DNA of 15,591 nucleotides from CAZKUN01 sp964555935 (GTDB lineage Bacteria; Armatimonadota; Zipacnadia; Zipacnadales; VGFC01), in contig CAZKUN010000214.1 in NCBI GenBank assembly GCA_964555935.1, positions 1-15,591 on the forward strand, read 5' to 3'. Position numbers and translations under genes: made by a program. Shown one piece after another: positions 6,146 to 14,605 of the stretch (position 1 is the first letter of the stretch; every line of letters starts with the position of its first letter). The notes under the pieces were generated by a model. It was not told where the DNA came from and did not search any database. It was given only the letters and a program-made list of their open reading frames with translations.

Positions 6146-7093
6146 ATGATTGAAGTGGAAGGCCTCACAAAGTACTACGGGGTCTATCCGGCGGTAAGCG
6201 ACGTGAGCTTCAAAGTCGAGGAAGGCGAAGTCGTTGCGTTCCTCGGCCCAAACGGCGCCGGAAAGACGACGACGATGCGTATCCTGACAAGCTACAGCGC
6301 TCCCACGTCGGGCAAGGCCACGATTGCCGGATACGACGTGTGGGACGAATCGCTGGACTCGCGACGACATATCGGCTACCAGCCGGAGACGACTCCGCTC
6401 TACAACGAGCTGACCGTCCGGCAGCAGCTGATCTACGGCGCGAGGCTCTGCGATTACCCCGCGAGCAAGATCCGATCCCGTGTCGATGACGTGATGGATC
6501 AATGCGTGGTGACTGATCGCGCCGACACGATCATCGCCAAGCTGTCGAAGGGGTATCGGCAGCGAGTCGGTCTCGGGTTGGCGATCGTGCATGACCCACC
6601 TGTCATCATCCTCGATGAGCCGACCATCGGCCTCGACCCCAAACAGGTCGTGGAGACCCGCAAGCTCATCAAGGAACTGGGCAAGGATCACACGATCATG
6701 CTTTCCACCCACATCCTGCCTGAAGCGCAGACCGTGTGTGACCGGGTGATCATCATCAGCGAGGGCAACATCATCGCTGAGGACACGCCTGAGGAACTGA
6801 CGGCGCAGATCCGCAGCGCGCGGACGCTGCGTGTCAGGATCGCCGGGACGGACCCGACGTTCGCCAGCAAGCTCCGTGATGTGGGCGGCGTGGATGCCGT
6901 TAGCCGCACGGCCGAGACGGGCGACGGCAGCTGCTTTGAGATCGAGACGCCCATTGACGGCGACGACATGCGCGCCGAAATCGCGCGGTTCGTGGTTGCG
7001 GGCGGGTACGACTTACTTGAGATGACGACCGTCGAGATGACGCTTGAGGACGTCTTCCTGCGGCTGACGACGGATGAGGGAGGCGAGAACTGA
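6146..7093 (+). CDS. ABC transporter ATP-binding protein (GldA/NatA-like)
   Basis: The protein has 315 residues and all NBD motifs: Walker A GPNGAGKTT (34-42), Q-loop Gln79, signature LSKGYRQR (133-140), Walker B VIILDEP (153-159) and H-loop His189 in LSTH. The signature begins LSKG, common in ABC-2 exporters, rather than LSGG. A C-terminal domain of about 95 residues (from about 221) is typical of the GldA/CcmA-like group. It would power export or membrane function with the permease encoded next; the substrate is unknown. Its stop codon overlaps the permease start by one base (TGATG), consistent with translational coupling. It follows the strong promoter and structured leader and is the first gene of a four-gene operon. 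Confidence 0.93.
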   Translation: MIEVEGLTKYYGVYPAVSDVSFKVEEGEVVAFLGPNGAGKTTTMRILTSYSAPTSGKATIAGYDVWDESLDSRRHIGYQPETTPLYNELTVRQQLIYGARLCDYPASKIRSRVDDVMDQCVVTDRADTIIAKLSKGYRQRVGLGLAIVHDPPVIILDEPTIGLDPKQVVETRKLIKELGKDHTIMLSTHILPEAQTVCDRVIIISEGNIIAEDTPEELTAQIRSARTLRVRIAGTDPTFASKLRDVGGVDAVSRTAETGDGSCFEIETPIDGDDMRAEIARFVVAGGYDLLEMTTVEMTLEDVFLRLTTDEGGEN

Positions 7094-8010
7094 TGCCTCG
7101 ACACCCAGCGGCCTTCGTTGGCCTGGTACTCCTGATCCTCGCGATCGCATACGTTGGTTGGACGGTCCACGTGGCCGGAACCAACCCGGATGGCATGGGA
7201 ACGCTGATTCACGGCTGGAAGCCGATCCTGGCGCTCGTTGTCGGAGTGGCCGGCCTCGTTCTGACGTACCGCTTCTGGATGCGCAGCGCCTGGTTTATTA
7301 CGCTCAAGGAGTTGCGGACCTACTTCACCTCGCCGGTCCCCTACGCGGTCGGAATGGCCGTGTTCGGCATCAATGGGTTCATCTACTGGTTGATCCTCAC
7401 CCAGTGGATCGAAAGCGGGCAAGCCCAGGACGTTGGCATGACGCTGATGACGCTGACGTTCCTGCTGCTACTCATATCGCCGCTCGTCACGATGCGGCTA
7501 TTTGCCGAAGAGAAGCGCACGGGCACGTACGAGATGCTGATGACCCGCCCGTTGCACGACGTTCATGTCGTCGTCGGCAAGTTCGTCGGCGCGGTCTGCG
7601 TGTTCGGCGCGATTCTCGCCGGCACTCTGGTGCTGCCGATCATCGTCGAATTGGGCGCGGATCCGGGTCCCGACTGGGGGCCTGTCTGGAGTGCCTACGT
7701 CGGCCTCTTCGGGTGGTGCATGGCGTTTACGGCTATCGGGCTCTTCTGCTCGGCGCTGACATCCAGCCAGATCGCGGCAGCCGCGCTGGCGTGGTTTCTC
7801 CTGCTGGTTCTATGGCTACTCAGCATCCTGCGGGAAGTCGCGCCCGGCAAGCTGATCTCGAAGGTCGGAGACTATCTGTCGCCTCGAGGCACGATGATGG
7901 ACTTCTGCCAGGGCACCATAAACACCACTCACTGCGTCTACTTGCTGTCGGTGACGGTGTTCTTCCTGTTCGGCGCATGGATGGCGTTGTACGCGAGTCG
8001 GTCCAAATAG
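7093..8010 (+). CDS. ABC-2 type permease (GldF-like) with an N-terminal two-helix extension
   Basis: The protein has 305 residues with about eight TM segments (near 8-25, 43-60, 82-103, 117-137, 160-185, 200-222, 227-245, 281-301). The GldF/ABC-2 core starts at ITLKELRTYFTSPVPYAVG (69-87) and carries the conserved cytoplasmic loop PLVTMRLFAEEKRTGTYEMLMTRP (130-153), then VVVGKFVGA. Typical GldF-like permeases are about 240 residues and begin near the KEL motif. The first 60 residues here, with two extra TM helices, are an extension. The gene overlaps the ATPase by one base and is followed after 71 bp by the GldG-like gene. It is the membrane half of the exporter. Confidence 0.9.
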   Translation: MPRHPAAFVGLVLLILAIAYVGWTVHVAGTNPDGMGTLIHGWKPILALVVGVAGLVLTYRFWMRSAWFITLKELRTYFTSPVPYAVGMAVFGINGFIYWLILTQWIESGQAQDVGMTLMTLTFLLLLISPLVTMRLFAEEKRTGTYEMLMTRPLHDVHVVVGKFVGAVCVFGAILAGTLVLPIIVELGADPGPDWGPVWSAYVGLFGWCMAFTAIGLFCSALTSSQIAAAALAWFLLLVLWLLSILREVAPGKLISKVGDYLSPRGTMMDFCQGTINTTHCVYLLSVTVFFLFGAWMALYASRSK

Positions 8011-8081
8011 CAACTTCCCCCCGAGCGCGTCACGCGCCGGGTTCTAACGGCCTGCGTTTCGGCCATGATGGGTGAGTGAAG

Positions 8082-9869
8082 ATGAGCAAGAAGAAAGACA
8101 AGGATCTCAGTTCGGAAGAGACCACCGATCTCGACACCGACCAACCACGGCAGAAGGGCGACCCGCGCGCTATCGCCGCGATGAGTGGCCCGCGCTCGAT
8201 TGCCAAGATGCTTGGCATGCCCCTGCTCCTGGTGGGATTGCTGGCAATCATCGTTGGCTTCGGCTGGGGCAGGCTGTCCGGCGAGTGGTGGAAGATCGGT
8301 CCTATGGGCTGCCTCGTCGGCGGCCTGATCGCCACGGCCTATGGTGTCTGGTTCGGCCTGAAGCCGCTTGCCGCCCAGCTCCACGGGCGCGGCTGGTTGG
8401 TGGTGCTGGTATCGTGTGGGCTCACCTGCACCGTGCTGGTGCTACTCGTCGGCCTGAACGTGCTGGCCTTGGCGTCCCCGCGCAACATCGACATGACTAG
8501 CGACCGGTTTCTCAGCCTGTCGGAGCAGTCGCGCGAGGTGCTCGGGAAGGTCGCCGAGGAAGTGCAGATCACGTTGGCCATCTCGACGAGTCCGTTCGAG
8601 CCACGCAACTACGATCCCACAAACCTGCGCCGCCAGATGCGCGAGTATGAGGCGGCGTGCAAATACATCGAGTGGGAAGAAGTCGACGTCAACCGCAAGC
8701 CCGGCAAGGCGGACGAACTTGGCATCGCCTACGGCGGCAAAGCGATCATCGAAAGCGGCGACCGGCGTGAGGAAGTCACCCTCGGCCCAGACAACGAAGA
8801 GGGCCTGACCGCCGCGATCTACCGCGTCACCAAGGTCGACAAGACCGTCGTATATGCCCTCACGGGCCACGCCGAGCTGTCGCTCGATGAGTTCCGAGGC
8901 GAGAACACTGCGTCCGCGTTCCGCAAGGCCCTGGAGAACGTCCAGTACGAGATCAAGGACCTGGCGCTGGCGAAGAAAGAAGCGGGCTCCGGCATCAGCC
9001 TTGAGATCTCAGATGCCTCGCCCGACTCGGAGAAGGCCCTTGATGATGTCCCGGAGGATGCGTCTGCTGTCATCATCCTCGGCGCGAGGACGCCGCTCCT
9101 CGCGAGCGAGATCTCCGCGCTCCAACGCTACTTGGCCCGCCACGAGGGCGGATTGATGATCGCGCTGGCCTACCAAGAGGGGGCGCCCGACTTCAGCGAA
9201 CTCCTCAACGAGTACGACGTGTACGTCGAACCCGGCGTGGTGATCGACCCCTATCAGTACATGCTCAACGAAGCGACACCGGCCGTGGACAGTCCTTCTG
9301 GGCACGAGACGCTCGAGAACATCGTCGCCCTGGCCTTCCCGCTGTCGCGCGCCATGCGCATCGAATCGGCGGAGCAACCAAACCCCTACGGCGGCCCGCC
9401 GCCGAACACGAAGGCCACCGGCCTGTTCGCATCGGGCCCACAAGCGTGGCTCGAGACGAAGAGGTTCTGGGCGGGCGAGAGCGACGTAACCATGCAGACC
9501 GGCGGCGGCCCGCACCAGCTTGCCGTCGTCATCGACACGGCTGCGCAACCCTCGCAGATGCCCCCCGGCATGGCCCCGCCGGAGGAGAGCGCCGACGGCG
9601 TGCGCATCGTCTGCCTCGGCAGCTACATGGCTCTCTCGGATGAGTATTCGGCGCAGCTCATGCGCCCCGGGTGGAACTGGGACTTCGGCACGCGCGTCGT
9701 CGGTTGGCTGTCAGGTGTCGGGTCGATTTCGATCCCCGCCAAAAAGCCGAGCACGTTCCAGGTTTCCTATTCCCGGTCGGCGAAGATCATCATTGCGGTT
9801 GTCATTCTGGCGGTGATGCCGTTCGGGACGCTGCTAATCGGCCTGGTCATCTGGCGGATTCGTCGATAA
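8082..9869 (+). CDS. GldG-like ABC-associated membrane protein
   Basis: The protein has 595 residues from ATG 8082, preceded by GGGTGAG (8070-8076); a GTG at 8076 is a less likely start. A charged head (MSKKKDKDL...) leads to three predicted TM segments (about 44-62, 76-93, 105-130). Then comes the family hallmark DMTSDRFLSLSEQSREVLGKV (137-157), close to the DLTxxKxFTLSxxT pattern of GldG. A large extracytoplasmic domain follows (about 155-565), with an ALTGHAELSLDEF segment and a DVPEDASAVIILGART segment, both typical of the ABC-associated GldG domain. A final TM helix (about 568-591) ends in WRIRR. In gliding bacteroidetes GldG works with GldA/GldF; outside them its role is unknown. Gliding should not be assumed here. 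Confidence 0.88.
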   Translation: MSKKKDKDLSSEETTDLDTDQPRQKGDPRAIAAMSGPRSIAKMLGMPLLLVGLLAIIVGFGWGRLSGEWWKIGPMGCLVGGLIATAYGVWFGLKPLAAQLHGRGWLVVLVSCGLTCTVLVLLVGLNVLALASPRNIDMTSDRFLSLSEQSREVLGKVAEEVQITLAISTSPFEPRNYDPTNLRRQMREYEAACKYIEWEEVDVNRKPGKADELGIAYGGKAIIESGDRREEVTLGPDNEEGLTAAIYRVTKVDKTVVYALTGHAELSLDEFRGENTASAFRKALENVQYEIKDLALAKKEAGSGISLEISDASPDSEKALDDVPEDASAVIILGARTPLLASEISALQRYLARHEGGLMIALAYQEGAPDFSELLNEYDVYVEPGVVIDPYQYMLNEATPAVDSPSGHETLENIVALAFPLSRAMRIESAEQPNPYGGPPPNTKATGLFASGPQAWLETKRFWAGESDVTMQTGGGPHQLAVVIDTAAQPSQMPPGMAPPEESADGVRIVCLGSYMALSDEYSAQLMRPGWNWDFGTRVVGWLSGVGSISIPAKKPSTFQVSYSRSAKIIIAVVILAVMPFGTLLIGLVIWRIRR

Positions 9870-9910
9870 CTCGACCCCGCGCGCGCCGGGCGAGATGCAC
9901 TCGCACCCAA

Positions 9911-9917
9911 GAGGTGA
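9911..9917 (+). promoter_or_regulatory. Shine-Dalgarno site of the DUF4340 gene
   Basis: GAGGTGA at 9911-9917 is nine bases before ATG 9927 and supports that start. Confidence 0.6.
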
Positions 9918-9926
9918 TAGGCTCAG

Positions 9927-11633
9927 ATGAAGACGATCAAGCGTATGGGCGTGTGGGCGCTGATTGGCGTCGTGCTGATTGTTGGTATCGGCATCTTCCT
10001 GGTCAAAAAGGTCCTCGTCTTCGATGGCGATGGGGCTGATGGCATCCGAGTCGTGAAATCCCAGAACCCGGCGGACGGCGATCTGTTCGGGTTCGACAAG
10101 AGCCACATTGCGTCAATCGACGTGACAGTGCGCGAGGTAGACTACGACGCGCTGGAAGCCGACGAGGAAGATGACGTAGACGACGCCGACGTAGACGACG
10201 CCACCGACGAGGCACTCGCGGAGGAGCCCGGCGTTGAGGGGACAACGGATGACGAAGAAGACACGCCTCCGGCGGTAGACGTTGAGGAGCGGCACCTCGC
10301 TATCGCGCGTGTTGGCGACGACTGGATGCTCACCAAACCTGTCCACGCGATGGCGAACAGAGGGCTGGCCGACGGCTTGGCCGCCGCCGTCGCGGACATG
10401 AAACTCACAGACGAGTTCGACGCCGAGGCCGGCGAATACGGGCTGACCAACCCAAGCGCCATCCTCTCAGTCAAACTGAAGAGTGGCGAGGAATTCAAGG
10501 TCGTGTTCGGCAAAGACACGACCGCCGGGTCGGGCGTATACCTCGCGAGAGAAGGCGAACAGCAGGTCCTCACGGCATCGAGCGCGGCCAAGTCATCGCT
10601 CACCAAAGAGCCGAATGACCTCCGCGAGAAGAAGATTGTGGACTACGCGGACCGCGCCGTCCACCGCGTCGTGCTGGACCACGGCGGCAAGCGCGTGGTT
10701 ATCGAGAACCAGGGCGATGACGAGGCCAAGGAATGGTGGCTCAGCAAACCCATCCACGCGATGGCCGACGGCATGGCGTGCGATGACCTCGTGAGTGATC
10801 TCGGCTCGATGGAAGCGGAGGAATTCGTCGACAACGTCGCATCGCTCGCGGCCTTCGGTCTCGACAAGCCCCAGCTCACCGCGCGCATCGACTTCGGCGA
10901 AGAGGACGACGACATTGTCGTCATGCTTGGCAGCGAAATCGAGAAGGCGAGCGGCGACGACGAGCCGGCCTATGATGCAGACGACGAGGCCACGACCGAA
11001 AAACTCGTCTATTGCATGGCCAAGGGTCGTGATGAGATCTTCCTGGTCGACGCCGAGATCATTGAGAAGGTGAAGAAGGACGCGATCGAGATGCGCGATC
11101 AGCAGATCGTGGACTTCACCGCAGCCGACGTCACCGACGTCAAGATCGAGCGCGCGGGCGCCGACACCATCGAACTCCACAAAGACAACGCGCTGTGGAT
11201 GATCACCGCGCCGACCCAGGCGAGCGCGGATGGCAGCGCGGTCGATAATCTGTTCTGGGATCTGAAGGACGTGCAAGCGGCGGACTTCCTCGACGATGAG
11301 GAAACGAACCTGGAAGCCGCGGGTCTCGAGCCCACCCCACGGATCCGCATCACGATTGCCGTGGACGAGGATGGCGCCAAGTCGGAACAGGTCCTGAGCT
11401 TCGGCCACATGACCAAGGACGAGGCCGGCATTTACTTCGTTGGCGGCATGGTGCGGACGCCGTGTCTCATATCCGCGAGCGCAACGGATGTCATTCCCGC
11501 TTCGGCCGACGATCTGATGGAAGTCGATGAGCCCGAAGGGGCTGGCATGCCGGAGGGGATGATGATGCCCGAAGGGATGACGATGCCCGAAGGGATGACG
11601 ATGCCGAGCGAGCCGACGGCCGCACCCGAGTAA
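9927..11633 (+). CDS. DUF4340 family protein with acidic insert and MPEGMT tail
   Basis: The protein has 568 residues. A basic N-terminus and a TM helix at about 9-27 anchor a large extracytoplasmic part. Three copies of a DUF4340-type unit are visible: WMLTKPVHAMANRG (133-146), WWLSKPIHAMADGM (270-283) and WMITAPTQASADGS (424-437). The units are followed by ...EYGLTNP, ...AFGLDKP and ...AAGLEPTP. This is the characteristic W-x-(L/I)-(T/S)-x-P start and GL-(D/E)-P end of the family. Residues about 78-118 are an acidic insert rich in Glu and Asp. The C-terminus (541-560) is a Met/Pro/Glu/Gly tandem repeat. DUF4340 genes commonly sit beside GldG-like ABC genes, as here, which suggests one membrane complex. 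The function is unknown. Confidence 0.86.
   Translation: MKTIKRMGVWALIGVVLIVGIGIFLVKKVLVFDGDGADGIRVVKSQNPADGDLFGFDKSHIASIDVTVREVDYDALEADEEDDVDDADVDDATDEALAEEPGVEGTTDDEEDTPPAVDVEERHLAIARVGDDWMLTKPVHAMANRGLADGLAAAVADMKLTDEFDAEAGEYGLTNPSAILSVKLKSGEEFKVVFGKDTTAGSGVYLAREGEQQVLTASSAAKSSLTKEPNDLREKKIVDYADRAVHRVVLDHGGKRVVIENQGDDEAKEWWLSKPIHAMADGMACDDLVSDLGSMEAEEFVDNVASLAAFGLDKPQLTARIDFGEEDDDIVVMLGSEIEKASGDDEPAYDADDEATTEKLVYCMAKGRDEIFLVDAEIIEKVKKDAIEMRDQQIVDFTAADVTDVKIERAGADTIELHKDNALWMITAPTQASADGSAVDNLFWDLKDVQAADFLDDEETNLEAAGLEPTPRIRITIAVDEDGAKSEQVLSFGHMTKDEAGIYFVGGMVRTPCLISASATDVIPASADDLMEVDEPEGAGMPEGMMMPEGMTMPEGMTMPSEPTAAPE
11547..11600 (+). repeat. Three tandem 18-bp repeats in the DUF4340 gene
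   Basis: The units at 11547-11564, 11565-11582 and 11583-11600 have the consensus ATGCCCGAAGGGATGACG. The last two are identical and the first differs at a few bases. They encode MPEGMM/MPEGMT/MPEGMT, and a partial fourth unit (MPS) follows. Such exact short repeats can expand or contract by slippage. Confidence 0.9.
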
Positions 11634-11665
11634 GCTCCGACGGACCGCCAACTGAACGAGAAAAC

Positions 11666-11703
11666 AGCGCCGGAGGCTCTCGAAGCTTCCGGCGCTTTGC
11701 TTT
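11666..11703 (+). terminator. Intrinsic terminator of the exporter operon
   Basis: AGCGCCGGAGG (11666-11676) pairs with CTTCCGGCGCT (11686-11696), with one G-U pair and two inner pairs possible around a CTCGA loop. A T-rich tail, TTGCTTT, follows. It lies 32 nt after the DUF4340 stop codon and separates that operon from the sugar genes. Confidence 0.8.
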
Positions 11704-11754
11704 GCCTGGCGGAAGAGGTGTGCGCGGCGACCGGGCGAACCTACGGGCCATCGC

Positions 11755-11760
11755 GAGGTG
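11755..11760 (+). promoter_or_regulatory. Shine-Dalgarno site selecting ATG 11765
   Basis: GAGGTG at 11755-11760 is four bases before ATG 11765. The in-frame TTG at 11702 lies in the terminator tail and is rejected. Confidence 0.7.
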
Positions 11761-11764
11761 CGGG

Positions 11765-12508
11765 ATGATCGTTGATTGCCACGTCCACTGCAAGGGCGGC
11801 GACCTCTACCGCCGGGAGTTCTCGGCGGAGGAGATTCTCCGCGCGATGGACGAGGCGGGCATTGCCAAGTCCATCGTTTTCGCGATGTGCCTCCCGAGCC
11901 TGGAATCACAGTCGATGATCGACCGCGTCTGCTCCGTCGACCGAGATCGCCTCATCCCCTTCGCCCACGTCTTGCCGGACGAGGGGCCGTTGGCGCTCAT
12001 CGAACTCGAACGCGCAGTCAGCGATCTGGGGTTCCGCGGGTTGAAGGCGCACGTCGGCGAGTTAACTCCCGGCCTCACGGACGTTGAGATGGCCGATGTG
12101 CTCGGGCCGATCATCGGCAAGTGTGGCGAGCTTGACGTTCCTTGCCTCCTCGATTCCGGGGCCAGACCGGGCCTGGTTCAGCTACTGGCATCTCAGCACC
12201 CGGAGACCAAGCTCATCATCGCGCACCTTGGCGCGTCATCGGGCGAAACGCTAATCGATCGCACCATCAACATCGCTGCGACGCATGAGAATCTCTACCT
12301 CGACACCGCGTATAACCACGTGCCCTGGAAGATCGCCGACGCCATCCGCCGCTGCGGCGCGCACAAGGTGGTGTGGGGCTCCGACGGGCCGCTGATTCAC
12401 CCGGCCATCGAACTCAAGAAGATCGAAGTGCTGGGGCTGCCGTCCGAGGTATTCCGAGCCGTTACGCGCGATAACATCCTGCGCCTCATCGGCGAAGATG
12501 TCGCTTAG
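11765..12508 (+). CDS. Amidohydrolase_2 family metal-dependent hydrolase
   Basis: The protein has 247 residues and begins MIVDCHVHCKGG, with the H-x-H metal motif at His6/His8. RGLKAHVGE (91-99) supplies His96, IIAHLGAS (151-158) supplies His154, and VVWGSDGPL (202-210) the family Asp207. These match the TIM-barrel amidohydrolase_2 group (PF04909), which includes decarboxylases and lactonase-like hydrolases. The position of the usual PxxxH(T/S)G histidine reads PCLLDSG, with Asp130 instead of His, so the metal site may be altered. The gene is 27 bp before the isomerase-like gene and appears to be in an operon with it; the neighbours suggest a role in sugar or sugar-acid breakdown. The reaction cannot be named. 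Confidence 0.85.
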   Translation: MIVDCHVHCKGGDLYRREFSAEEILRAMDEAGIAKSIVFAMCLPSLESQSMIDRVCSVDRDRLIPFAHVLPDEGPLALIELERAVSDLGFRGLKAHVGELTPGLTDVEMADVLGPIIGKCGELDVPCLLDSGARPGLVQLLASQHPETKLIIAHLGASSGETLIDRTINIAATHENLYLDTAYNHVPWKIADAIRRCGAHKVVWGSDGPLIHPAIELKKIEVLGLPSEVFRAVTRDNILRLIGEDVA

Positions 12509-12535
12509 CCATCTGTCACGAAACGGAGTTGCCCG

Positions 12536-13381
12536 ATGCGTTTTGGCTGCTGCGCCGGATTGTCGACGTTTGTCCCCCCGACCCTTGACGGTCAGGAAGA
12601 TTCGCTCACGGCGGCGCACGCGGCGCAATGCGGGAAGATCCCGGCACGGATGCAGGTCTTCGCCGACGCTGGGTTCGACTACATCGAGTTCGGCGTTGGG
12701 ATCACGGCTCCCGATCATGGCTCCGATGCGTATGAGCGATTCCTGGCTGCCATCGACGGCCAACCACTGGTGGCAGAGGTGTTCAGTTCCTTCATCCCGC
12801 CCTGGCACAAGATGGTTGGCCCCGAAGTCGACTGGGACGGCGTCGAGCAGTATGTCGCGACAGCGCTCGAACGCGTGGCCCGCGCCGGGGGTGAACGGGT
12901 CGTGTTTGGGAGTGGCGGCGCGAGGACGCGACCCGATGACTGGCCGCGCGACGAGGCGTGGGCGCAGCTCGCGCGATTCGTGAATCTCGTGGGCGACTAC
13001 TGCGACAAGCATGCGGTGGCGCTGTGCATCGAGCACCTCAACGCCACCGAGACGAACATGATCACCACTGTTGCCGAAGGGACCGCCCTGGCGCGCGAGG
13101 TGGATCGGCCAAGCGTGCGCGTGCTCGCCGACTGCTTCCACATGGGAATGGAGGACGAGCCCTACGCGAACATCGTCGCCGCGGGCGAGTTGCTGGCACA
13201 CGCCCACGTCGCTGATAAGGGCCGCCGGTATCCCGCGGATTTCGGCTACGACATTGACGGTTTCTTTGCCGCGCTCCAAGAGGCGGGCTACGATCAGCGC
13301 GTGTCTATCGAAGCCAACTTTGAGGACATAGAGACGGAGGCCCCAGCGGGGCTCGCGAGAATGAGACAGGCGGCGGGCTAA
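12536..13381 (+). CDS. Sugar phosphate isomerase/epimerase-like TIM barrel protein
   Basis: The protein has 281 residues with a xylose isomerase-like TIM barrel (AP_endonuc_2 type). FADAGFDYIEFGVG (42-55) is the second strand. Likely metal ligands are Glu166 (CIEHLN), Asp199 (LADCFHMG), His202 or His224 (AHAHVAD), and Glu259 (VSIEANF). This E-D-H-E order is typical of epimerases and isomerases that move a keto group along a sugar. The start is supported by GGAG at 12525-12528. The precise substrate (a ketose, a uronate or an inositol derivative) is not visible. It sits between the amidohydrolase and the PmoA-family gene in the same direction, which suggests one catabolic unit. Confidence 0.87.
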   Translation: MRFGCCAGLSTFVPPTLDGQEDSLTAAHAAQCGKIPARMQVFADAGFDYIEFGVGITAPDHGSDAYERFLAAIDGQPLVAEVFSSFIPPWHKMVGPEVDWDGVEQYVATALERVARAGGERVVFGSGGARTRPDDWPRDEAWAQLARFVNLVGDYCDKHAVALCIEHLNATETNMITTVAEGTALAREVDRPSVRVLADCFHMGMEDEPYANIVAAGELLAHAHVADKGRRYPADFGYDIDGFFAALQEAGYDQRVSIEANFEDIETEAPAGLARMRQAAG

Positions 13382-13420
13382 CTTGCCGCCGCGACTACAC
13401 GGAGAATAGGAGCTTGATCG

Positions 13421-14587
13421 ATGACTGCTGACATGACTGCAGAGGGCCCGTTCGTCATCGAAGTAGATGCTGGAAACCACGCTCGGAAAGCCTGCCCCGT
13501 GACGTTCGGCTTGGGATGTGGGCTGCCTGAGGGGAAGGCGCTGCGCATCACCGACCCCGACAGCGCCGACGCCGTCGTCCCGGCGAACGTCTGCGACTGT
13601 TGCGAATCGTGCGAGCCTACCGCCGCGTTCATCGTCGGTGATCTGGCGGCCGGACAGACGAAGCGCTACGTCGGGGAAGTCGTCGATGCAGAAGATTGCT
13701 GCGGGGCGGGCGTGTCCGTGACTGAGGTCCCTGGCGAGCGTGTCGATGTCGGCATCGGCGGCGACCTGTTCACGAGCTACGTCATTGACGAGGGGATCGC
13801 GCGCCCGTACTGCTATCCTGTCAACGGGCCTGGTGGCATCTGCGTCACCAATAGCGGGCCATCCGACCACGTTCATCATCGGTCGATGTACGTCGCCCAG
13901 GGCGAAGTCAACGGCGAAGACAACTGGAGCGAGATGGAAGGCCATGGGCGCACGATCAACAGGTCGATCCAGGTCCTGACGCAGGGACCCGCGGTCGGCG
14001 CGTTCTTGGCGGTTGGCGATTGGGTCGGCAAGAACGGGAACCAGATTCTCGAGGAACGCACCCGCATCCAGACATGGGCCGTCCCGGATTGCATGCGCAT
14101 CGTCGACTGGGACATCACCTTGGATGCCAAGTACGGTGGCGTCTACTTCGGCGATACGAAAGAGGCCGGCACGCTCTCGGTCCGCGTCGCCGAGACCATG
14201 GAAGCGAAGTACACGGGACTGATTACGAACGCGTATGGCGGGGTTACCGAATCGGAGACGTGGGGCAAGCGCGCGCCGTGGTGCGATTACTCGGGCGAGG
14301 TCGAAGGGGCCAAGCTCGGGCTCGCAATCTTCGACCACCCCGACAACCTGCGCTACCCGACCTACTGGCACGTTCGCGACTACGGGCTGTTCACCGCAAA
14401 CCAGTGGGGGATCCACGACTTTACGAATGACTGGGCCAAGCGCGGCGACTACGCGCTCGAGGCGGGGCAGGCGCTGAGGTTCAAATTCCGCGTCTACATC
14501 CACGAAGGTGATGTCTGTTCCGCGGCCGTCGGCGATCGGTACCACGACTGGGCGACGCCGCCGACCGTGACCATATCAGCCGAATAG
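13421..14587 (+). CDS. PmoA-family (DUF6807-like) protein with a cysteine cluster
   Basis: The protein has 388 residues. The family signature is RPYCYPVNGPGG (128-139), then SDHVHHRSMYVAQGEVNGEDNWSE (148-171), with His150/His152/His153/Arg154, the expected DHPHHR pattern with V in place of P. Such proteins are labelled PmoA by homology but are not the particulate methane monooxygenase subunit; many lie in sugar-degradation clusters. The N-terminal domain is unusually rich in cysteine: Cys25, Cys33, CDCCESC (58-64) and Cys93/Cys94. There is no signal peptide, so a cytoplasmic location is likely. AGGAG at 13408-13412, eight bases upstream, supports ATG 13421. A terminator hairpin follows 18 bp after the stop. 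Confidence 0.86.
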   Translation: MTADMTAEGPFVIEVDAGNHARKACPVTFGLGCGLPEGKALRITDPDSADAVVPANVCDCCESCEPTAAFIVGDLAAGQTKRYVGEVVDAEDCCGAGVSVTEVPGERVDVGIGGDLFTSYVIDEGIARPYCYPVNGPGGICVTNSGPSDHVHHRSMYVAQGEVNGEDNWSEMEGHGRTINRSIQVLTQGPAVGAFLAVGDWVGKNGNQILEERTRIQTWAVPDCMRIVDWDITLDAKYGGVYFGDTKEAGTLSVRVAETMEAKYTGLITNAYGGVTESETWGKRAPWCDYSGEVEGAKLGLAIFDHPDNLRYPTYWHVRDYGLFTANQWGIHDFTNDWAKRGDYALEAGQALRFKFRVYIHEGDVCSAAVGDRYHDWATPPTVTISAE

Positions 14588-14605
14588 GCTGCGCAGAGAA
14601 TCAGG

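Noticed and set aside
10593..11909. A 438-codon minus-strand frame
   Set aside because: Antisense to the DUF4340 gene and the terminator, without family motifs, as with the frame at 1173-2147.
12251..14545. A 764-codon open frame on the minus strand
   Set aside because: It lies antisense to three well-recognised genes and has no motif. It is a shadow of high-GC codon use.
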